Assembly: GCA_035623275.1 (NCBI GenBank)
Contig: DASPTT010000009.1
Location: 3,403 to 67,402 of the forward strand
DNA from: DASPTT01 sp035623275
Lineage (GTDB): Bacteria > Actinomycetota > Acidimicrobiia > Acidimicrobiales > UBA8190
DNA: 64,000 nt
Reading direction: 5' to 3'
The translations under genes and the position numbers were made by a program. The notes beneath the pieces were generated by a model. The model was not told the DNA's origin. It saw nothing but the letters and a program-made list of their open reading frames with translations, and did no database searches. How positions within the stretch are numbered: position 1 is the stretch's first letter; the number at the start of each line of letters is the position of its first letter. Positions 1 through 7,862 of this stretch are shown here, one piece after another.

Positions 1-350
1 TCGTTGGTCTGGATGTGACGGGTGGCCAGGCGCGCCGCGACGTCGTCGCGATGGCTCCGGCAGAGCTCGAGGAACAGGGGGGCCGGGTCGGCAGCCGACC
101 GGCCCGCGTAGACGTCGGCCAACGGGTGCTCCACGCCGGCGAGGAGCACGTCGTGCACCGCGGCGAAGAGCGCGGGTGGCATGTGGGCCGACGGCGGTGC
201 GGCGGCGATCAGGCCGAGCACCTCCTCGTCCTGCGCCACGGCGGCGGCGATCCGCTCGTAGATCGGGGAGTAGCCGCGGCACTGCGTCGCCCCGAACCAG
301 CGCCACAGCTCCGCCAGGGCCGCCCGTTGGTCTGCCACCCCGCCGGTCAC
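1..350 (-). CDS. DUF2332 family protein, N-terminal part, cut by window edge
   Basis: Reading leftward from the GTG at 348-350, an open frame runs without a stop to the window edge, giving about 116 residues. It contains ELWRWFGATQCRGYSPIYER, then APPSAHMPPALFAAVHDVLL, GVEHPLADVYAG, and ends in ATRHIQTN. This order (a WRWF/CRG opening, Y-E-R, HPLA, then R-x-x-QTN) matches my recollection of the start of DUF2332 proteins, a family of unknown function common in Actinomycetota. The C-terminal two thirds lie outside the window. The family assignment is by recognition of motifs. The GTG start fits the family N-terminus. Confidence 0.7.
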   Translation of the reverse strand, partial: MTGGVADQRAALAELWRWFGATQCRGYSPIYERIAAAVAQDEEVLGLIAAAPPSAHMPPALFAAVHDVLLAGVEHPLADVYAGRSAADPAPLFLELCRSHRDDVAARLATRHIQTN

Positions 351-436
351 AGGGGCAATCTAGGCCGCACGGCCGGCCCCGGATTGATGACCTTGGGCCC
401 TGGGAGCCCCTTCGGGCGGCGGCGAAGCTTTGACGG

Positions 437-631
437 ATGACCATTGAGAGCTTCGAGCCCCGCTGCGCCCGGCTGGGGTGCACGGCCGACGCCGAGGAAC
501 GTGCACCCGGCATCTATTGGTGCGACGAGCATTGGCAGACGTTGTGCGACGCCTACACGCGGCAATCGGCGGCCGGCGCCGGTGCCGGAGGCGTGACGGG
601 CGAGGCCGCGCAGGTCAGTCGGCGAGCTTGA
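437..631 (+). CDS. small Cys-rich hypothetical protein (64 aa)
   Basis: A short ORF begins ATG just after the DUF2332 start region. The N-terminal half carries C-A-R-L-G-C, then C-D-E-H about 13 residues later (C9, C14, C28, H31 approximately), spaced like a small zinc-binding knuckle. The last third is Ala/Gly-rich and looks unconstrained. It overlaps the 3' end of the convergent acyltransferase gene by 17 bp. No clear Shine-Dalgarno sequence precedes it. I do not recognise a family. The cysteine pattern is the main reason for listing it, and it could be a chance ORF. Confidence 0.35.
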   Translation: MTIESFEPRCARLGCTADAEERAPGIYWCDEHWQTLCDAYTRQSAAGAGAGGVTGEAAQVSRRA

Positions 632-2012
632 CGAGCTCCCGCATGCCCTCCTCGATGCCGCGGGCAAGCACCCCGACGTCGGGCGCGCCGTCGTAGTCAC
701 CGGTCACGCCGAAGGTGACCTCGCCGTCGTAGGAGAAGATGGCCACCCCCACCCGCACCTGCCCCGCCAACGGGACGTAGGGGTAGACCCGCTGCATGCG
801 CCGGCCCAGCACGTACAGCGGCAGCTGCGGGCCGGGGACGTTGGTGGTCACGGTGTTGACGTTGCGTTGCGGCGCCTTGGTGGCGATCCTTGCGCCCAGG
901 GCGAGGAGCATGGGCGGCGCGAACCCGGACAGGGACGTGAGCGCCTCGCCCGCGACGGCCTGGCGCGACTCCTTGAGCCCGTCGAGCTGGATGCTCACCT
1001 CCCGCAGGCGCTCGACCGGGTCGTCGATCCCCACGGGCAGTTCCGCCCACATCGCCGAGACCCTGTTCTCGAAGGTCCCGTCGCCCACCGCCGTCCCCGA
1101 CGCGTTGCGGCTCCGCACCGACACCGGCACCAGGGTGCGGACGATGCGGTCGACCGACTCACCGCGGGCGAGGAGCAGGTCCCGGAACCCCGCGGTGATG
1201 GCCGCCAGCACCACGTCGTTGAAGGTGCCGCCGAGGTGCTTGCGGACCTTCTTGATGTCGTCGACCGTGGTGACGGCCCAGGCGTGGCACCGGTGCGGCC
1301 CGATGGGCCCGTTGAGGCTCGACGCCGGTGTGCGGCGCACGAGGCCGGCCATCGCCCCGAGCCCGCGCCCGACGTCGAGCACCTGCCCCAGCGCGGCCCG
1401 GGGCACGCGCGTCGCCGCGCGTGCGGCCCGGAACTGCTCATAGGGGCTACGGGCCATGGAGGCCAGCGCGGCGCGAGCCAGCGCCGTGGAGGAGGGCACG
1501 GGCGCCGGGGTCCACCGCTCGGGCTCGACGGCGGGCGGGTCCGGGACGATGTCGAGCAGCAGCGTGAGCAGCTCGACCCCCGAGACGCCGTCGACCATCG
1601 AATGGTGCACCTTGGAGATGAGCGCCCACCGGCCGTCCTCCACGCCCTCCACCGCCCACAACTCCCACAGGGGCCGGGAGCGGTCCAGCCGCTGGCTCAT
1701 GATGCGCCCCACCACCCGCCGCAGCTCGGGCTCGCCGCCGGGGGCGGGCAGCGCCGTGTGGCGCAGGTGGTACTGCAGGTTGAAGTGGGGGTCGTCCACC
1801 CACACCGGCCGGCCCAGCTGCAGCGGCACGAAACGGACCGACTGGCGGTACCGGGGGGCCTGGTGGAGCTTGCCTGCGATCATGGCGGCCAGCTCCTCGA
1901 ACCTGGGGGCGGGCGCCTCGAGCAGCAGGACCGCGCCGATGTGCATGTGGCTGACGCCGTCCTCGACGTGCAAGAAGGTGGCGTCCAGCGGGCTCATCCG
2001 GTCAGGGGCCAT
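615..2012 (-). CDS. wax ester synthase/diacylglycerol acyltransferase (WS/DGAT family)
   Basis: The 465-aa protein transfers an acyl group from acyl-CoA to diacylglycerol or a long-chain alcohol to make storage lipid. The active-site motif HHxxxDG is intact as HHSMVDG (H136, H137, D141). The N-terminus MSPLDATFLHVEDG is typical, as are the later PLWELW and the C-terminal NVPGPQLPLYVLG (N-V-P-G-P) block. Length matches the usual 450-480 aa. I chose the ATG at 2012 because GGGAGG lies about 6-11 nt upstream and the protein then starts directly at the family N-terminus; the open frame extends further upstream but without resemblance. The gene stands alone, convergent with the small ORF at 437. 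Whether it makes wax esters or triacylglycerol cannot be read from the sequence. Confidence 0.92.
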   Translation of the reverse strand: MAPDRMSPLDATFLHVEDGVSHMHIGAVLLLEAPAPRFEELAAMIAGKLHQAPRYRQSVRFVPLQLGRPVWVDDPHFNLQYHLRHTALPAPGGEPELRRVVGRIMSQRLDRSRPLWELWAVEGVEDGRWALISKVHHSMVDGVSGVELLTLLLDIVPDPPAVEPERWTPAPVPSSTALARAALASMARSPYEQFRAARAATRVPRAALGQVLDVGRGLGAMAGLVRRTPASSLNGPIGPHRCHAWAVTTVDDIKKVRKHLGGTFNDVVLAAITAGFRDLLLARGESVDRIVRTLVPVSVRSRNASGTAVGDGTFENRVSAMWAELPVGIDDPVERLREVSIQLDGLKESRQAVAGEALTSLSGFAPPMLLALGARIATKAPQRNVNTVTTNVPGPQLPLYVLGRRMQRVYPYVPLAGQVRVGVAIFSYDGEVTFGVTGDYDGAPDVGVLARGIEEGMRELVKLAD

Positions 2013-2575
2013 GGCGTCCTCCCGTCCCGTCCTCGGTGGCCGGGCCTCCCGGCCGAGCACGACGGGAACGGTACCGCCCCCGGCGTCGACGTGACGGGCG
2101 GAGCCGACGCCGGCGGCGGACCGTATGTCTGCGCGCCCGTCCCCGGACGCGGCGAGGCCCCGAGTAGCCGGTGCGACCGAAGTCGCCCACACTCCTCGGG
2201 GCCAACGCCCTCGGCACGATGGTCGTCCCCACCCAGGGTCGGACGACCCCCGGTTACGGACACCGTCCCGTTCGGTCCCAGGGAACCTCGCGGCACGGGA
2301 ACCAACCTGCCTGACCGGGAACCCGTCTCCGCTCTCCCTCCGGTCGATCTCGCCTCGCGGCGTCGTTCCGGGCTTCCTTCGGTCGTGGTCCGTCCGGCTG
2401 GTGACACTTTGCGCCCGCGCCGGAACGAGGTCAATAGCCCTTGGCGAAATCCCGAGCTTCTCCAGAGTTTTCTCCCACCCGTCCCCAGCACCGGCGCGCT
2501 CTTCCCCAATTCCCGCGCGCTTGTCCCCAGGTGTTCCCCAGCGCGTGGGACCCCTCGTGGTCTTCGTCGCCGCGT
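2013..2575. other. 563-bp stretch without a convincing gene
   Basis: This gap separates the leftward btuD-like gene from the leftward acyltransferase gene, so it should hold the acyltransferase promoter and any terminator for the btu operon. The open frames here (for example rightward 2125-2628) are antisense extensions with arginine/proline-rich translations and no family resemblance. Base composition around 2400-2550 is less GC-rich than the genes. No permease gene that could complete the neighbouring vitamin B12 transporter is present. I saw no strong hairpin followed by a T tract. Confidence 0.6.
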
Positions 2576-3346
2576 TCAGCGGCGGCGCCGGGGGACGACG
2601 GCGAGATCGCCGTCAGGAGTCCGCATGACGGTGACCCCGTGCCCGAAACGCCGGGCGAGCACCGTCTCGTCGAGGACCACCTCCGGGGGACCGGTCGCCG
2701 CCACCCGCCCCTCGACGAGCAGCACCAGCCGATCGGCGAATTGGCCGGCGAGGGTCAGGTCGTGCATGGCGCTGAGCACCGTGAGGCCGCGCTCGGCTCG
2801 CAGCGCGTCGATCAGTTCCAGCGCGTCGACCCGGCGGCCCAGGTCGAGCGCGCTGGTCGGCTCGTCGAGCAGCAGCACGGGCGCCTCCTGGGCCAGCGCC
2901 CGGGCGAGCACCAGGCGCTGGAGCTCTCCCCCCGACAGCGTGGTCAGCGCCCGGTCGACCAGGACCCCCAAGTCGAGCCGCTCGAGCACGTGCGCGGCGG
3001 CAGCTCGATCCGCGCCGGTCTCGCTGCCCAGGTAGGCGATGTGCGGCGTGCGGCCGAGCAGCACGTAGTCGGCCACCGTCATGTCGGCGGGAAGCTCCGG
3101 CTGCTGGGGCACGTAGGACACGAGCTGGGCCAGCCGGCGCCGGCCCAGCTCGCCGGTGGGCTCGCCATCGATGCGCACGGATCCCAGGTGCTCGACGAGG
3201 CCGGCGATGCTGCGAAGGAGGGTGGTCTTGCCCGCGCCGTTGGGCCCGATGAGCGCGACCCACTCCCCCGTGGCCACCGACTCGGTCACGCCCGCCAACG
3301 CCGTGACGCCGTCGTAGCGGACGCTCAGGTCCCGGAGCTCGATCAC
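2576..3346 (-). CDS. btuD: ABC transporter ATP-binding protein, iron/cobalamin type (BtuD-like)
   Basis: The 256-aa cytoplasmic ATPase has Walker A GPNGAGKT (34-41), Q-loop PQQPE near 80-84, signature LSGGE (137-141), Walker B LLLDEPTSALD (158-168) and the H-loop MHD. The overall type (VSYVPQQ, DYVLLGRTPH) is that of FecE/BtuD/HmuV ATPases that power import of cobalamin, haem or siderophores. It starts 10 bp after btuF, and a cobalamin riboswitch lies upstream of that pair, so vitamin B12 or its precursors is the likely substrate. The permease (BtuC/FecD family) expected between or beside them is absent here. The symbol reflects the riboswitch context, which is stronger evidence than the ATPase sequence alone. 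Confidence 0.8.
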   Translation of the reverse strand: MIELRDLSVRYDGVTALAGVTESVATGEWVALIGPNGAGKTTLLRSIAGLVEHLGSVRIDGEPTGELGRRRLAQLVSYVPQQPELPADMTVADYVLLGRTPHIAYLGSETGADRAAAAHVLERLDLGVLVDRALTTLSGGELQRLVLARALAQEAPVLLLDEPTSALDLGRRVDALELIDALRAERGLTVLSAMHDLTLAGQFADRLVLLVEGRVAATGPPEVVLDETVLARRFGHGVTVMRTPDGDLAVVPRRRR

Positions 3347-3356
3347 GCCGAGCCGA

Positions 3357-4295
3357 TCATCCCGTCGACGAGCCGTTGACGGCCGCGGCCACCTGCGCCA
3401 GGAGCTCCGCGATCCTGGGTCCCCAGCGCGACGCCACGTCGTCGTCGAGGTTCACGACGTGGCCCAGGCGCACGGCCGCGATGGTGTCCCACCCCGGGCG
3501 TGCCGCGACCGTTTGCGGCGTGGCGCCGCAGCACTTGGTGTCGGCAAGGAAGATGTAGCTGGGGTCGGCGGCGATGATCGACTCGCCGGAGAGCTGCGGG
3601 TACTGCGACCCCGCGCCCCCGGCCGCGTCGGCGATGTCGTGCAGGCCCAGGAGGCCGAGGACCTGGCCGATGAAGGTGGACGACGTGGCGGAGTAATAGG
3701 TGGGATCGAGCTCGTAGTAATAGGTGGTGTGCGCGGGCACGTGGGTGCCGGCCAGCACCTGGTGGATCTTGGCCTGCATGGAGGACACCTCCGCCTGCGC
3801 GCCGCCGACGTTGCCGGTGGCCGCTCCGAGCATCCGGATCTGCGCGTAGGCGTCGTCGAGGGTGCTCGCCGCCGGCAGCGCCAGCACGGGGACCCCCGCC
3901 GCCGCCAGGTGCCCCGTCAGCCCCGTGGTGTCCTGCGCCGTCACGACCAGGTCCGGCTGGTAGGCCAGGATCGCCTCGACGTTGGGCGTCACCCCCGACA
4001 GCTGGGTCATGGGGACACCGGGCGGGTAGTTCGAGTCGTTGTCGACGGCCTTGACCTGATGGCCGGCGCCCATGGCGTAGAGCATCTCGGTCGCGGTGGG
4101 CGACAGCGAGATCACGGCGGTGGGCCGCTTGGGGACCTGGACCACGCCGTTGGAGGCGTGGAGCGTGACCGGGAAGCCGCCGGCGGCCACGGTGCTCCCG
4201 GTGCCCGCGCTCGAGGTGCTCGAGCAGGCGCCGGCCAGGGCCAGCGGCACCAGACAGGTCGCGGCGAGCGCCGCTCGTCGCAGGTTGGCAAACAT
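3357..4295 (-). CDS. btuF: cobalamin-type ABC transporter substrate-binding lipoprotein (BtuF-like)
   Basis: The 312-aa secreted protein captures the ligand outside the membrane for a type II ABC importer. The N-terminus MFANLRRAALAATCLVPLALAGAC is a signal peptide with a lipobox LAGAC (lipidated C24). The mature part has the class III binding-protein fold markers RPTAVISLSPTATEML, EAILAYQPDLVV and a C-terminal RPGWDTIAAVR with ASRWGPR. I chose the ATG at 4295 because GGAGG sits 5 nt upstream; upstream ATGs at 4307 and 4343 are in frame. Transcription begins behind a cobalamin riboswitch, so expression should fall when cobalamin is plentiful. The downstream partner is the ATPase; no permease follows. 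Confidence 0.82.
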   Translation of the reverse strand: MFANLRRAALAATCLVPLALAGACSSTSSAGTGSTVAAGGFPVTLHASNGVVQVPKRPTAVISLSPTATEMLYAMGAGHQVKAVDNDSNYPPGVPMTQLSGVTPNVEAILAYQPDLVVTAQDTTGLTGHLAAAGVPVLALPAASTLDDAYAQIRMLGAATGNVGGAQAEVSSMQAKIHQVLAGTHVPAHTTYYYELDPTYYSATSSTFIGQVLGLLGLHDIADAAGGAGSQYPQLSGESIIAADPSYIFLADTKCCGATPQTVAARPGWDTIAAVRLGHVVNLDDDVASRWGPRIAELLAQVAAAVNGSSTG

Positions 4296-4374
4296 CTCAT
4301 CCTCCATCGGGTCGGCGGAGGACGAAGAGAGCCCGCTCGACACCCGACGGGGCGCCCAACGAACCGCCCTTCCT

Positions 4375-4520
4375 CCGAGGACTGGTGTCGTCGACGCAGC
4401 ACAGGCGACCGGACTCGTCCCCGTGTCGGGGCATTACCGTTGCGGGACAGCTCCGGGATCGCACCGGAGTTCGCTGTCGTCTGCGTCACCACGGTGGCTG
4501 CCGTGGCGCAGGCAGACTAG
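4375..4520 (-). ncRNA. cobalamin (B12) riboswitch upstream of btuF
   Basis: Read on the minus strand, the leader contains the conserved riboswitch core: CCGGTGCGATCCCGGAGC closely followed by TGTCCCGCAACGGT, then a CCCCGAC...CGGGG hairpin, and further down GAGTCCGGTCGCCTGTGC, which corresponds to the B12-box segment of the family. These elements appear in the right order and spacing for the AdoCbl riboswitch (Rfam RF00174). The 3' boundary is approximate, and the expression platform probably lies between 4296 and 4375, where the btuF ribosome binding site GGAGG is located. Ligand-induced sequestration of that site, or termination, would shut off btuF-btuD. Confidence 0.9.
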
Positions 4521-4617
4521 CCCGCGGGCCGGATGGTCGCATGTTCGGCACCCTGGCCGTCGCGCCCGCTCCCGGGCGGGCGCTCGCCGGTGCGGTGGCC
4601 CTCGTCTGGGCGAGAGG

Positions 4618-5328
4618 TCAGGCGCTCGGCTCGGCCCGCACGTGGGCGGTGTCGTTGTACCGCCGCACGAACCAACGACCGGGGGTGACCACCACCTCGG
4701 AGATCGATGCGTTGTCGGCGCCCACGAAGGCGAAGGGCTGGCTTCCGGAGGCCATGGCCAGGACCGCGCCGATGGTGCCCCCGTGGGCGAAGACGGCCAC
4801 CCGCCGGCCGGCGTTGGCCAGTGCGACGCGCTCGACCGCGGCCCGGACCCGGGAGAAGAAGGCCTCGTTGGTCTCGGCACCGGGGATGGCGTCCCATCGC
4901 TGCTCGTCGAACACCCGCCGGGCGACGGGGTCGCCCTCCAGCACCTTGGCTCGGTAGAGCCCGCCTTCCCACTCCCCGAGGTGCACCTCGCGCAGACCCG
5001 GCTCCACGGCCGGGGACAGGCCCAGCCGACGCACCAGGGGCGCGGCGGTCTCCGCCGTCCGCCGAAGCGGCGTGACCACCAGGGACTCGACGCCCTCTTC
5101 GGCCAGCCGGGCGCAGACCTGCTCGGCCTGCCGGCGCCCCTCCGGCGCCAGCGCGGGGTCGCCGTGCCCGTCGAGCAGCGCGAAGGACGAGCCGGCCACG
5201 GCGCGCTCGGATTCGCCGTGGCGCACGAGGAGCAGGTCCGCCGCGTCGGCCGGCGCCTCGAACCGGAGCTGACGGACGCCCTCGTCCGGGACGGGGTCGG
5301 GCGAGGACGCGACGGCGATGGGGCTCAG
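4618..5328 (-). CDS. histidine phosphatase family protein (phosphoglycerate-mutase-like)
   Basis: The product has the phosphoenzyme motif LLLVRHGES, PLRRTAETAAPL, a GEWEGG stretch and the second catalytic HGGT (VAVFAHGGTIGAV), so it is an active-site-complete member of branch 1 of the histidine phosphatase superfamily. The substrate is unknown. The start is a puzzle. After the stop of the upstream HdeD gene the only canonical start in frame is the GTG coding for V of VRHGE, which would remove beta strand 1. The coordinates use a CTG at 5328 overlapping the upstream stop (CTGA), giving 236 aa. Otherwise translation starts inside the HdeD gene or a sequence error is present. The function call is firm and the start is not. 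Confidence 0.8.
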   Translation of the reverse strand: MSPIAVASSPDPVPDEGVRQLRFEAPADAADLLLVRHGESERAVAGSSFALLDGHGDPALAPEGRRQAEQVCARLAEEGVESLVVTPLRRTAETAAPLVRRLGLSPAVEPGLREVHLGEWEGGLYRAKVLEGDPVARRVFDEQRWDAIPGAETNEAFFSRVRAAVERVALANAGRRVAVFAHGGTIGAVLAMASGSQPFAFVGADNASISEVVVTPGRWFVRRYNDTAHVRAEPSA

Positions 5329-5903
5329 CCCTGCTTGGCCAGCGACCTGAGCTGCATCGACACCCCGATCTCGATGATGCCGTAGAGCACCAGCCACAGC
5401 CCGAAGAGGAAGGCGATGATGGTCAACGACAGGCCGGGGTAGACGAGGGCCAGGATGCCCACGACCACACCGAGGAAGCCGGCGATCACCAGGAGCCACC
5501 GGCCACCACCCTCCTTGTACACGTAGGCCGCGTAGAAGTCCCCGACGCCGGCGACGACCCAGAAGAGCCCGACGACGAAGCCCACGACGGCCACCGTCTC
5601 CCACGTGCGGTGGAACACGAGCAACCCGAAGAGGATCGAGATGAGCCCCAGCAGCGCCATCAGCCAGCGCGTCCCCCCGCTGTCCTCGCGGTCGGCGATC
5701 GCCCGGATGATCCGGAAGACGCCGGCGACCAACAGCCAGATGGCGAGCAGCACCGCCACGACGTAGACGCTGTCCTTCGGGTGGATCGTGACGATGATCC
5801 CGAGGACCAGCGTCGCGATCCCGAAGGCCAGCACCCATCCCCACGACCGACCGATGGCGACCAGGACGTCGTCGTCTTCGGGGAACCCCTTGGTCTCTGC
5901 CAT
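5325..5903 (-). CDS. HdeD/DUF308 family membrane protein
   Basis: The 192-aa integral membrane protein has about six hydrophobic segments arranged as three pairs, with the family's repeated patterns such as GIATLVLGIIVTIHP, GLISILFGLLVFHR and GFLGVVVGILALVYPGLS. HdeD is an acid-resistance protein in enteric bacteria; in Actinomycetota the role is not known. The ATG at 5903 is preceded by GAGGAGG at suitable spacing. Its stop overlaps the start region of the histidine phosphatase, which suggests a two-gene unit with translational coupling. Confidence 0.85.
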   Translation of the reverse strand: MAETKGFPEDDDVLVAIGRSWGWVLAFGIATLVLGIIVTIHPKDSVYVVAVLLAIWLLVAGVFRIIRAIADREDSGGTRWLMALLGLISILFGLLVFHRTWETVAVVGFVVGLFWVVAGVGDFYAAYVYKEGGGRWLLVIAGFLGVVVGILALVYPGLSLTIIAFLFGLWLVLYGIIEIGVSMQLRSLAKQG

Positions 5904-5967
5904 GGCAGAACCTCCTCGTCGACTGCGTCCACGTTACGGTCCGCGCCCTCCCCGGACGCGGACCGCC

Positions 5968-6795
5968 TCAGCCGGGAGGCGCCTGCCCCTTCAGGGCAGG
6001 GTGCTGGCGGGCGACGATCGGCACCAGGACACGACGCGGGAGGAGGCGGGCTACCTGCGCCGCCACCGCGTTGGCCGGGCCCGGGATGACGACCGAGCGC
6101 CCGCGCTCGAGCCCGTCCACGGCGGCGGCGGCCACCTCGGCGGCCGGCACCCACATGAACGACGGCAGGGCGTCGTCGACGTCGGCGCCGAAGCCGGCCA
6201 CCTCCTCGAATTCCGTCTTGACCGGGCCCGGGCACAAGACGGTGACGGTCACGCCGGTGCCGCGCAGCTCGCCCTGGAGCGCCTGGCTGTAGGAGAGGAC
6301 GAACGCCTTCGACGCGCCGTAGCCGGCCTGGCCGGGCAGCGGCTGGTAGGCCGCGGTCGACGCCACGTTGAGGATGGCGCCGCTGCGGCGCGCCGCCATG
6401 CCGGGGAGGAAGAGGGTGCACAGGTCGACCACGGCCTCGACGTCGGTGCGGATCATGGCGAGCTCACGCCCCCGCTGCGCGGCGTACACGGGGCCTGTCG
6501 TGGACAGCCCGGCGTTGTTGACGAGGATGTCGGCGGTGAGGCCGCGCGCCGCGAGCTCGTCGGCGATGCCCGCGCGTGCGTCGGCGTCGCTGAGGTCAGC
6601 GGCGAGGACCTCGGCGCGGACCTTGTGCGCCTGGGACAGCTCGTCGGCCAGCGCCTTCAGCCGCTCGGCGCGCCGGGCCACCAAGGTGACCCCGCGGCTG
6701 CGGCGGGCGAGCTCCCGGGCGATCTCGGCGCCGATGCCAGACGACGCGCCGGTCACCAGGGCGGTGCGATCTGGTGCGGGGAGAGGGAGGGGCAT
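5968..6795 (-). CDS. short-chain dehydrogenase/reductase
   Basis: The 275-aa classical SDR has the cofactor motif TGASSGIG (15-22), NNAG (93-96), catalytic S146 and YGASK (Y159, K163), so the catalytic set is complete. An arginine-rich segment after the beta2 strand (VARRAERLKAL) favours NADP(H). It resembles the DltE/YdfG-like general SDRs, and the substrate cannot be inferred. The C-terminus is basic and hydrophobic (LLPRRVLVPIVARQ), as seen in membrane-associated SDRs. A TACGAT element lies 8 nt before the ATG, so the mRNA may be leaderless. Confidence 0.88.
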   Translation of the reverse strand: MPLPLPAPDRTALVTGASSGIGAEIARELARRSRGVTLVARRAERLKALADELSQAHKVRAEVLAADLSDADARAGIADELAARGLTADILVNNAGLSTTGPVYAAQRGRELAMIRTDVEAVVDLCTLFLPGMAARRSGAILNVASTAAYQPLPGQAGYGASKAFVLSYSQALQGELRGTGVTVTVLCPGPVKTEFEEVAGFGADVDDALPSFMWVPAAEVAAAAVDGLERGRSVVIPGPANAVAAQVARLLPRRVLVPIVARQHPALKGQAPPG

Positions 6796-6803
6796 GGACG
6801 GGC

Positions 6804-6809
6804 ATCGTA
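6804..6809 (-). promoter_or_regulatory. putative -10 element of SDR gene (leaderless)
   Basis: TACGAT on the minus strand sits 8 nt before the ATG at 6795, which would place the transcription start at or next to the start codon. This is one of a recurrent set of TANNNT-N6-9-start arrangements in this window. Confidence 0.4.
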
Positions 6810-6932
6810 GGGCCGCGCAACCGCAGGTGCAGCGGGGTGCCTCCCCCCGCCGCCTCCCCCCTTCGGCGTCCCGGCCGGCCTCCCCCGCCGGCCTCCCCCG
6901 CCGGCCCGAATCCAGCACCGACGGGCGAGGCT

Positions 6933-6976
6933 GTGACCTAAGTCCCTGTCTACCCGTCGGGGGCCTTTCGTAGCGT
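6933..6976 (+). promoter_or_regulatory. putative DevR/DosR-like box and -10 upstream of DUF6325 gene
   Basis: GTGACCTAAGTCCC at 6933-6946 reads GGGACTTAGGTCAC on the other strand, close to the DevR/DosR half-palindrome GGGACTTNNGNCCC. A TAGCGT hexamer follows at 6971-6976. The box centre would fall near -42, the usual position for DevR activation. The gene start is about 86 bp beyond the -10. Confidence 0.4.
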
Positions 6977-7061
6977 GACAGTGAGCAGGGGCTTCGGACG
7001 GTGCCAGGCCGCGCGGCCGAACGGCACCGGCGCGGGGCACCACGAGTCGGAGGTTCGGAGC

Positions 7062-7484
7062 ATGGGCATCGGTCCGGTGGAGTACATGGTCGTCGGGTTC
7101 CCGGGCAACAAGTTCAACGGGGAGATCGCCCCTGAGCTCGCCAAGCTGATCGACAGCGGCATCATCCGCGTGCTGGACCTACTGTTCATCGGCAAGAACG
7201 AGGACGGCGAGGTCCTCTCCTTCGAGTTCGACCAGCTCGACGAGCTCGAGCAGTTCAAGGACCTCGAGGGCGAGGTCGGCGGGATCCTGAGCGAGGAGGA
7301 CGTCGCCTACGCGGCGGCCGCGCTCGAACCGGGGTCGTCGGCCGCCCTGCTCGTCTGGGAGGACCGCTGGGCGCAGCCCTTCGTGGAGGCCATGCGCGAG
7401 TCCGGCGGCGTGCTCCTCGAGGGCGCCCGGATCCCCTACGAGCTGGTGGAGGCGGCGATGGCCGCGGCCGGCATCGAGGCCTGA
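7062..7484 (+). CDS. DUF6325 family protein
   Basis: The 140-aa soluble protein begins MGIGPVEYMVVGFPGNKFNGEI, followed by APELAKLIDSGIIRVLDLLFI and, later, ALLVWEDRWAQPFVEAMRESGG. This is the pattern of DUF6325/DUF1269-type proteins, small alpha/beta proteins often encoded beside SHOCT-domain proteins in Actinomycetota. The function is unknown; a stress role is often assumed from context. The ATG is preceded by GGAGG about 7 nt upstream. The SHOCT gene follows after 64 bp in the same direction, probably as an operon. Confidence 0.82.
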   Translation: MGIGPVEYMVVGFPGNKFNGEIAPELAKLIDSGIIRVLDLLFIGKNEDGEVLSFEFDQLDELEQFKDLEGEVGGILSEEDVAYAAAALEPGSSAALLVWEDRWAQPFVEAMRESGGVLLEGARIPYELVEAAMAAAGIEA

Positions 7485-7548
7485 GCCGGACGTAGGACCG
7501 GCACCGACGAGAACGACGGACAGGACGACGAGGACCAGGAGGACCGAC

Positions 7549-7830
7549 ATGTTGCGACGACGCCCCTTGCTTCGGACCGCGGCCACCACCGCCGTGGTCG
7601 CTGGCACGGCCACGGCGGTGAGCGGACGGATGCGCCGCCGCCAGGAGGAGAAGTACGCGGCGCAGGACCAGGAGCAGTACGAGGCGCAGGCCCAGGCGGC
7701 GCAGGCCCAGGCGGCGCAGGCGCCCGCCGAGGATCCCTACGAGCAGCTCAAGAAGCTCGCCGAGCTCCACGACCAGGGCATCCTCACCGACGAGGAGTTC
7801 GCGGCGCAGAAGGCGAAGATCCTGGGCTGA
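7549..7830 (+). CDS. SHOCT-domain small protein
   Basis: The 93-aa protein starts with a short hydrophobic, arginine-flanked segment (TAATTAVVAGTATAVSG), continues with an Ala/Gln linker made of AQAAQ repeats (about 45-62) and ends in a SHOCT domain, LKKLAELHDQGILTDEEFAAQKAKIL. SHOCT is a short C-terminal oligomerisation module of unknown biochemical role. With the DUF6325 gene upstream this forms a pair often seen in Actinomycetota. The linker is encoded by a 12-15 bp imperfect tandem repeat. Confidence 0.85.
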   Translation: MLRRRPLLRTAATTAVVAGTATAVSGRMRRRQEEKYAAQDQEQYEAQAQAAQAQAAQAPAEDPYEQLKKLAELHDQGILTDEEFAAQKAKILG

Positions 7831-7848
7831 ACGCCCACCGGCGGCCTC

Positions 7849-7854
7849 TATCCT
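7849..7854 (+). promoter_or_regulatory. putative -10 element of typA (leaderless)
   Basis: TATCCT lies 8 nt before the typA ATG, just after the SHOCT gene. If used, transcription would begin at or beside the start codon, giving typA its own leaderless transcript in addition to any read-through from the upstream pair. Confidence 0.4.
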
Positions 7855-7862
7855 GAGCCGCC

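Noticed and set aside
2013..2575. Search for a missing btuC permease or a second riboswitch in the gap
   Set aside because: No frame with repeated hydrophobic helices and no riboswitch core found on either strand.
867..3035. Long rightward open frame (722 codons) opposite the acyltransferase and btuD-like genes
   Set aside because: Arg/His/Gly-rich translation with no family motifs; it is the antisense frame of two well-supported leftward genes in GC-rich DNA.
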